64,000 nucleotides of DNA from G963668655 sp963668655 (GTDB taxonomy: Bacteria > Myxococcota_A > SURF-8): assembly GCA_963668655.2 (NCBI GenBank), contig CAXXPQ010000002.1:124001-188000 (forward strand), read 5' to 3'. The notes beneath the pieces were generated by a model. The model was given only the letters and a program-made list of their open reading frames with translations. It had not been told where the DNA came from and did no database searches. The number at the start of each line of letters is the position of its first letter. Positions within the stretch are counted from its first letter, which is position 1. Below, piece after piece: positions 58,426-64,000 of this stretch. The position numbers and the translations under genes are program-made.

Positions 58426-58740
58426 TCACGGCTTGTCACGGCCACCCGCCCGTTCCAGCAATACTTTTGCTAAATCATAGGCCATCAACAAGCAAGTGAA
58501 AGCAACATATTCTTCTGATGGGTTATCAGAATCAGCCTCAGGGCCTACAAGCCAATTATCTAGCGCATCCTCATCCATGCCATTTACCTGTTTCACGAAG
58601 TTGATAAGCTCCTCAGTGGATGCTTGGTGAACAGCTTCATCCCGATACCCATCATCTGGAATTCCCCATCTCGCAGCCAGTTCAATGTATGGCCACAAAC
58701 TTGAAGGAACATTATCCTTCCTCATATTAATGGAAGTCAT
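58426..58740 (-). CDS. immunity protein for the SHH-type nuclease tip, C-terminus altered by the element
   Basis: 104 residues. The ATG overlaps the RHS stop by 4 nt (ATGA), the standard toxin-immunity layout. It is acidic and helical (ELAARWGIPDDGYRDEAV, STEELINFVKQVNGMDE, FTCLLMAYDLAKVLLERAGG). I cannot name the family. The final GRDKP and stop codon come from element copy 2. Precise excision at the CGGGTGG core would give ERAGG followed directly by TAG, so the insertion changes only the last few residues and the protein is probably still functional. Confidence 0.75.
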   Translation of the reverse strand: MTSINMRKDNVPSSLWPYIELAARWGIPDDGYRDEAVHQASTEELINFVKQVNGMDEDALDNWLVGPEADSDNPSEEYVAFTCLLMAYDLAKVLLERAGGRDKP

Positions 58741-61700
58741 TTGATTTCCTCGAGGTACTTGTTGAACTGCCTAAAATATTCCTCAATGTGCTGCTGAGGA
58801 ACATTCGTTTTCCTGAATTGTTCTTCTGCAAGCCACCACGCCTCACCAGGACTTACCCTTTTCCAGTTAATGTCTCTTATTCCAACACCTTGCCTATCAG
58901 CAAGTTGTTTCCTAACTTTATTAAATACAGCCCTAGTAGCGTTGTGATCTGGCATGTTTTTCATGAGAATGGCCGGTGCATCGTTCATGCTGTAATTTGG
59001 ATAATTCGCCTCCATGTATACAGAATTCACCCCGTGATGTGATTGCATCCCTTCAGGTCGGGGGGAAGGCATATCACCATGCCTCATCACGACACTTGCA
59101 GCCTCATCCGCCTCCTTCCGGAACAGCCTGCCAAGCCCCTTCCAAATGTTTTTCGCTGTTCGCAATGGATGACGCAATGCCCCAGCCAAGGAAATGGGGA
59201 TGCCCGTCCCTTCTTCAACAGTCGCCACCCCGACGGCGGCAGCACATGCCGGAGCCCCAGCGGTGCAAGCTACGCCGACCCCGACCACCGTAGTTGTGAC
59301 CGCTGCTGCAGTTAACACTTTCGGGGCAGCCTCGGACATAGTTTTCCGGAACCCCTCAGGATCGCTCGCCGCCCAATCCATTAGGGCGTCCTGCGGTGCA
59401 AGTCCCGTCGGATCTATTCTATTTACCGGGTTCCCCCCGGCATACATATAAAGATCCAAAGAACCCGCCTGCCCTATGGGTTCGGGACGATTGTATCTTC
59501 TCATCTCCGGTATGTAATACCGTTGACCATTATAATAAAAGCCTGTCTCCGAATCAAAGTACTGCCCCGGCTGGCGCAGGTTGAAGGTGAGCGTTTCGCC
59601 GTCGTCGTCCGGGTCGTTCGCCAGATCGTAGGTGATCCCGTAGGGACTGTACTTGGCCTTCCACACGGTCGAACCCGAGGCATCCAAGACCATCACCGGA
59701 CGCCCGATTCTGTCCGTTACGATGTCGTAATAAACCGGTTCCGACCATGCGCTGCAAGACCAATCGGTGCCGCCCATAAAGGTCAGATTCGTACACTCGG
59801 ACTCCACCATGGCTACTGGCCTGAGTCCCAACCACACGTAACGCCGTTCTTTCATATCCTCGGCGTTCCAGAGGTAACCATCCGGCTTGTGGTACTCAAC
59901 GGTTCGCTCTGCGGCGAGGTTCGCTCCGTTATAGACGTACCTCGTCATGCTCGCCGTATCGTCCATCACGTTGGCGGGATCGTTCGGGTCAATGTGCCGC
60001 TTGAACAGCCGCATCCCGCCTGCATCGTACAGGTAGGTGGTCACCGCCCCGTTCTCATCACAGGCCTCGTTCTTGTCCGCATCCTCGCAGACCTTGGCCA
60101 GACGGCCCCGTGGATCGTAGGCCAGACGCTTGCCCTGCCAGTGTTTCAGACGTCCCGAGGCGTCGTAGTCCGAAGACAGAACGCCTTTGGTGCTGCTGGC
60201 GGTCAGATAGCCGCTGCGGGTGAACGCGTCGCCCGCCGGGCCGCCCGTCACCGAGGCCAGCGCCCCGTCCGTATCGTAGACATAGGTAATGGAATGATCC
60301 GAACTGGATGCGGCGCTCAACCGACCGGCGGCGTCGTAGGTATACGTCCAAGCGATCGAACCGTCCGGGTACGTCAGGCTTTCCGAATCCACGTATTCGC
60401 CCACGGACGCGTTGTAGCTGGCCGAGAGGCTGAACGACCCCGCCGAAATGCCTGTGATCCGGTTATGCTTGGCATCCCGGTCATAGGTGAATCCGGTACT
60501 GGCCGGGGAGGTGTAATCCTGTATGCCGCCGTAAGCCGGGTGCAACAAAGACCCGTCCGGTCCCGATCCAGTCCAAGCATCGCCCGTCATGACCGACGGC
60601 ATGGGGAAGGTCGCCGCCGTCATGGATGTGGTGATGCGTCCATGGGTGTCCCCGGTGAAAGTGAATTCATCGCCCGTATAGCCCCCGCCGAAACCGGCGG
60701 TGATGGCGGACAGGGCACGCCCCTCGATGAAACTCGTGCCGCCCCGGGTGACATCGGCCGTCAGGAACGTCGACACGGGCGGATCGTTGCCACCCACCGT
60801 CAGGCCGATGGTATCCGTGGATGTCCCGCCCACAACGATGGGCGAACCGGCTGGGGTGTTTCTGGTAATCGCCGTATCCACAATCAAGGTATCATCCCCG
60901 AATTCACTGGCATACGATACCGCCGTGGGTTTCAGATAATCGATGCTTTCGCTCGGGGAATAGGTGATCCCCATGCTGGCCGCGCCCGACTCGCAACTCG
61001 GGCATTCCCACACAATGTAATTCAGTTTCTCCAGGGGACCGCCGTAGGTGTAGTTGCCGGTCACGGCTCCGTCGCTGGATTCAAGCAACTGGTGGACGGT
61101 ATCGTCGTTGCCGTATTGCCACGTGGATTCATTCAAGCCCGTGGGCATCATGCTTGTCACACGCCCCAGGGAATCGTACGTATAGGCCACCTCGTGTTCG
61201 GCGCTCGTCACGGCATTCAGACGACCGGCCGTGTCGTAAGCGAAGTCCACGATTTCACAGCCATCACTGCAACTGGCGGCATTACCCGTCGTAACTGAGG
61301 CCACCTGACCGTTGTAAGCCAAATCCGGCTGGTTCACGTAGGTGTAAAAGGCCGTGACGCCCAAGGACGATTCCGCCCCCAATATCGTGCCGTCGCCGTA
61401 TGCATCGCTGGGGGATGGGGTACAGGGTTCGTCACCCAGGGATTTGGTATAGCAGGCCGTGTAGACCACCTCGTCGTCCCGAAGAATCTTGTGTGTCAGA
61501 CCCGTTTGCGGCATGGAATGGGATTCCCACGTAAACAGAATCCCCGACGCCCCGTCATTCGGCGCGGAGGTGATCTTGTGTTCCAGTGGGTTGACGGTGG
61601 TTTCTCCGCCCAGCCAGGGGTAGTTGGCGGAGGCCATTCCGGAGATGGCGGTAGGACTGTCCACCGTGGCGTCCGTGTACGTGAACGTCAGGCTGTCCGA

Positions 61701-64000
61701 CATGGCCGAATCCGTAATGGCCGTGGGGCGTCCAAGGGCATCGTACGTGGCCGTGGCGATGGAATTGCCCAGCCAGGTAGAAACCACCTCACTCGGCACG
61801 CCGCCCTGCGGGTGGAAGGCCGTCACGTTTTCCGACCATCCCCCCGAGACCGTCACGCCGCCGAAACGTTTCAGGGCCGCCTCGATACTGCTATTGGCCA
61901 AGGACCCATCCACGCAGTGGGTGCTTTCCATACAGGACTTGTCCGCCAACCACGTCACGCCGTCCTCGGCGCTTTCCACGATATCCGGCCCCGGGCGTTG
62001 GATGGTGCCGACGGATCGATTCCCGTAGTACGTCGTGCCGCTCTCGGGTCTGCCGCCGCTCACGGTCAGACCGTCGTCGTAAGCGACGGTCGAGATTGTG
62101 GGCACGGTTCCCTTTTGCACCGTCGTGGACGCCGCCTCAAGGAAATAGCTTTCCGAATAGCCGCCTCGGTTCACTCCGGCCGTACCGGTGGAACCGGGAC
62201 TGAAAGGTAGAATTCGGTGCAGTTGGTTGTCCTGATCGCTGTTCGGTCCTCCCTTGAACGTCCCCAGGGGACCGCTGGGATCCACGCCGATCATGGCCGG
62301 TTCGTAGGGGTAGTCCATCGTGCCGCCGCTGATCGTCGCCGAGGTGGGCGTCATGTAATCCGCACGGGTGGTGCCCGAAGGAGCGTAGATCGCCTGATGG
62401 ATTTCGCCCATGCGGTTGCCCGTCTTACCCGAATTGTAGACTCCCGTGCAAATGCTCCATTTCTTGAAATCCTCGTCCGTCTGAGGATTCGACGGGCAGT
62501 CGCCCTCACCCGCTATGGTGTTTCCGGAGATGACGTACGGCAGCGTCGGCACGAAGGAACGATCCGGTCCCACAATCGGCAAGATCGCATCGATGGAATC
62601 CCCGTGATCCAATAAGGGCAAATGCGTCGGGGGATGGAACGTAAACAGATAATCCATCGTCACCCCACCGGAAACGAGGCTGATCGTCCGGGTATACTTG
62701 CTCTCGCTGCTGGCGGCATCGAATATGCCGCCCGGTGCGTTACCCTCGGCGATGCGCTGCGCTAGGTAGTTTCGCTCGGCATCGGCTTTCTCGGCATCGG
62801 CGGCCTCGCCACCCACGAAGTTCAGGGACGTAAATTCGATTTCCCATCCGGGGGCCTGATACTTGTACACCTGTCCCACGCCACCCATGATCGCCTCGCC
62901 ATCGGGGTCATGATATTCGAACACCTCGTCGCTGCTCGTATTGGAGCCGATCTTGTAGGCCACGCGGGTCAGATCGCCGGGGTTGACAGCAGATGTGTAC
63001 TCATAATCCTGGCTGGTACCGCCGTAATTGACGGTTTCAAGATTATGCACTCCCTCGAAATCCGATGGGGAATTGTGATTATAGGTAACCAGCAGATCGG
63101 ATCCCAAGGATAAGGTGTTTACACGACAATCATCTCCACCATCCGCACAATCTAACTGCGTGTATGTGAAATTGAGAGTTCCACCCAACCCCGGAATTGT
63201 TATGGTGTTCACCAGATCAAGCCGGTGATCGTATTCACCGTTCAGCCAAGCCGCGTAGTTATTATCGGCACTGGGTTTGGGGGATTCCATTTTGTAAGTA
63301 AACGTGATGGCTTGATACGTTCCGCTGTCCGCGAAGGGATTGACGACCTTACGAAGGCGGTACGGGGGAGCATCGGCCTCATAGACCTCGGCATAACCCG
63401 ACACCGGGTCATACACGATCCATGCCTTGCCACCACTGACACCGGAAACGTTCTCCGCCGTCATCAACTGCAAGCCACTGGCAGGGGCGGCATAATACCG
63501 GCGTCCCAACCACGGGACATCCCCGTTTTCATCCGGTGAAAGGTTACCGGACGCACCCTCAAGGTATGGATGTAGCGTAAACCGCACCCGCTTGCCGTCG
63601 GGACGGATCCAGACCAGTCTGGTTTCGGTTCGGACCTCATCGTCCTCCTCGGTCGTCAACGGGTTGTCCTCCACATACACGCCGTACTCGGCCAGGATCA
63701 ACTGCCGGGATACATTGTACGTCCAGCGATCGCCCAGCGATCCCACGCTGAAATCTCGGCTGTTGTAGGTTCGGGTCACGGCGAAGGGAAGCGGACCGTC
63801 GAAAGTGAAATCCGTAAACGGTCCCACGATGGCGTTCCGCCTTGTCAGGTTTAACCCCATGTAACACTGGTACGGTACGTCACAATGACCGAGATCTACA
63901 TTCTTTGCCCACGGGGTCACGGCCAGTCTATCACTTGAAACTTTACAGAACGTGTGCTCCGTCCCCGTACCCGGGTTTTCGGGATCGTCCCAATAGGAAA
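58737..64000 (-). CDS. RHS/YD-repeat toxin with C-terminal SHH-type HNH nuclease, 5'-partial
   Basis: The frame remains open to the window's right edge; the GTG at 63920 is only the first internal start codon, so the protein is longer than the 1,754 residues seen. YD repeats of the shell run through the middle (YTYDSLGRVTSM, YDAAGRLSAASS, YVYDTDGALASV). The RHS core end is YFDSETGFYYNGQRYY, then LDLYMYAGGNPVNRIDPTGL. The variable tip has a hydrophobic Ala/Val-rich stretch and a C-terminal toxin with QSHHGVNSVYMEANYP and NMPDHNATRAVFNKVR, the SHH variant of the HNH/Endo VII nucleases (Tox-SHH). The RHS shell would hold the toxin and release it on delivery. The delivery genes are outside the window. 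Confidence 0.9.
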   Translation of the reverse strand, partial: SYWDDPENPGTGTEHTFCKVSSDRLAVTPWAKNVDLGHCDVPYQCYMGLNLTRRNAIVGPFTDFTFDGPLPFAVTRTYNSRDFSVGSLGDRWTYNVSRQLILAEYGVYVEDNPLTTEEDDEVRTETRLVWIRPDGKRVRFTLHPYLEGASGNLSPDENGDVPWLGRRYYAAPASGLQLMTAENVSGVSGGKAWIVYDPVSGYAEVYEADAPPYRLRKVVNPFADSGTYQAITFTYKMESPKPSADNNYAAWLNGEYDHRLDLVNTITIPGLGGTLNFTYTQLDCADGGDDCRVNTLSLGSDLLVTYNHNSPSDFEGVHNLETVNYGGTSQDYEYTSAVNPGDLTRVAYKIGSNTSSDEVFEYHDPDGEAIMGGVGQVYKYQAPGWEIEFTSLNFVGGEAADAEKADAERNYLAQRIAEGNAPGGIFDAASSESKYTRTISLVSGGVTMDYLFTFHPPTHLPLLDHGDSIDAILPIVGPDRSFVPTLPYVISGNTIAGEGDCPSNPQTDEDFKKWSICTGVYNSGKTGNRMGEIHQAIYAPSGTTRADYMTPTSATISGGTMDYPYEPAMIGVDPSGPLGTFKGGPNSDQDNQLHRILPFSPGSTGTAGVNRGGYSESYFLEAASTTVQKGTVPTISTVAYDDGLTVSGGRPESGTTYYGNRSVGTIQRPGPDIVESAEDGVTWLADKSCMESTHCVDGSLANSSIEAALKRFGGVTVSGGWSENVTAFHPQGGVPSEVVSTWLGNSIATATYDALGRPTAITDSAMSDSLTFTYTDATVDSPTAISGMASANYPWLGGETTVNPLEHKITSAPNDGASGILFTWESHSMPQTGLTHKILRDDEVVYTACYTKSLGDEPCTPSPSDAYGDGTILGAESSLGVTAFYTYVNQPDLAYNGQVASVTTGNAASCSDGCEIVDFAYDTAGRLNAVTSAEHEVAYTYDSLGRVTSMMPTGLNESTWQYGNDDTVHQLLESSDGAVTGNYTYGGPLEKLNYIVWECPSCESGAASMGITYSPSESIDYLKPTAVSYASEFGDDTLIVDTAITRNTPAGSPIVVGGTSTDTIGLTVGGNDPPVSTFLTADVTRGGTSFIEGRALSAITAGFGGGYTGDEFTFTGDTHGRITTSMTAATFPMPSVMTGDAWTGSGPDGSLLHPAYGGIQDYTSPASTGFTYDRDAKHNRITGISAGSFSLSASYNASVGEYVDSESLTYPDGSIAWTYTYDAAGRLSAASSSDHSITYVYDTDGALASVTGGPAGDAFTRSGYLTASSTKGVLSSDYDASGRLKHWQGKRLAYDPRGRLAKVCEDADKNEACDENGAVTTYLYDAGGMRLFKRHIDPNDPANVMDDTASMTRYVYNGANLAAERTVEYHKPDGYLWNAEDMKERRYVWLGLRPVAMVESECTNLTFMGGTDWSCSAWSEPVYYDIVTDRIGRPVMVLDASGSTVWKAKYSPYGITYDLANDPDDDGETLTFNLRQPGQYFDSETGFYYNGQRYYIPEMRRYNRPEPIGQAGSLDLYMYAGGNPVNRIDPTGLAPQDALMDWAASDPEGFRKTMSEAAPKVLTAAAVTTTVVGVGVACTAGAPACAAAVGVATVEEGTGIPISLAGALRHPLRTAKNIWKGLGRLFRKEADEAASVVMRHGDMPSPRPEGMQSHHGVNSVYMEANYPNYSMNDAPAILMKNMPDHNATRAVFNKVRKQLADRQGVGIRDINWKRVSPGEAWWLAEEQFRKTNVPQQHIEEYFRQFNKYLEEIK

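Larger units (their letters stand above)
49995..58448 (-). mobile_element. 8,454-bp integrative element, copy 2
   Basis: The second copy of the element at 40414-48867, in the same orientation and at an equivalent position: just upstream of RHS codons GNPV of the next tip, with the other end touching the preceding immunity gene. The flanks are unique on both sides (GIY-YIG tip on the left, SHH-type immunity gene on the right), which argues against a simple assembly duplication. Direct repeats CCACCCG lie at 50017-50023 and 58442-58448. Near-identity of the copies implies a recent second insertion. Confidence 0.85.

Noticed and set aside
40414..58448. Assembly artefact as the cause of the two identical elements
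   Set aside because: Both copies have unique sequence on each side, a base difference exists between them, and each junction makes biological sense. It remains possible and would need long reads to exclude.
59523..61298. 591-residue plus-strand frame opposite the RHS gene
   Set aside because: Antisense shadow of the YD-repeat region without motifs; the RHS frame is clearly the real one.

Overview
The window reads as a chromosomal segment of a moderately GC-rich Gram-negative bacterium, most likely from a myxobacterial or other deltaproteobacterial-grade lineage. The pointers are a roughly 3,100-residue Cys-rich lipoprotein with runs of DGD, CDGKECGPDGCGG-type knots and a MopE-like NGIDDDGDG motif, plus a very large RHS/YD-repeat protein. 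This placement is inference; no rRNA or tRNA was seen.

Layout. (1) 1-10.5 kb: the end of a hypothetical gene, then a giant surface lipoprotein on the minus strand with one apparent 1-nt frameshift near its 3' end. (2) 10.9-17.6 kb: a plus-strand mobile-element backbone with a hypothetical protein, a metallophosphoesterase, a serine recombinase pair (one partner lacking the catalytic domain motif) and two ParB/RepB-like proteins, followed by a protein made of eight zinc-ribbon units. (3) 19.2-28 kb: a decayed prophage on the minus strand. Two of its genes are chimeras left by internal deletions (nuclease::portal and adenine methylase::tail), and an AT-rich NACHT-FGE STAND gene sits between its structural genes. 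(4) 28-30 kb: a 12-mer repeat cluster, an IS1380 transposase stub and a secreted protein. (5) 30-36.6 kb: an operon of an SMC/RecF-like ATPase, a histidine kinase and a response regulator, divergent from a sigma-54 activator, then a tyrosine integrase. (6) 36.6-64 kb: an RHS polymorphic-toxin locus on the minus strand.

The RHS locus is the most striking part. A full RHS gene, cut by the window's right edge, ends in an SHH-type HNH nuclease followed by its immunity gene. Downstream lie three displaced tips, each with its own adjacent immunity gene: a GIY-YIG nuclease, a restriction-endonuclease-like toxin, and barnase with barstar. Each tip begins at the same RHS codons (GNPVNRIDPTGL). Between tips 1/2 and 2/3 sit two copies of an 8,454-bp element (40414-48867 and 49995-58448, offset 9,581 bp) in which I noticed one base difference. 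Each copy carries a full tyrosine integrase, a FimB-sized tyrosine recombinase, an excisionase-like HTH protein, a primase-helicase with an adjacent iteron array (probable replication origin) and two small proteins. The end of the element facing the next tip supplies an extended -10 box and an ATG that is in frame with the displaced toxin tip. The element therefore appears to turn otherwise start-less tips into separate genes. The last tip (barnase) has no element beside it and no obvious start, so it looks like a silent cassette.

Function assignments rest on motif reading only. Family names marked tentative would need a profile search.
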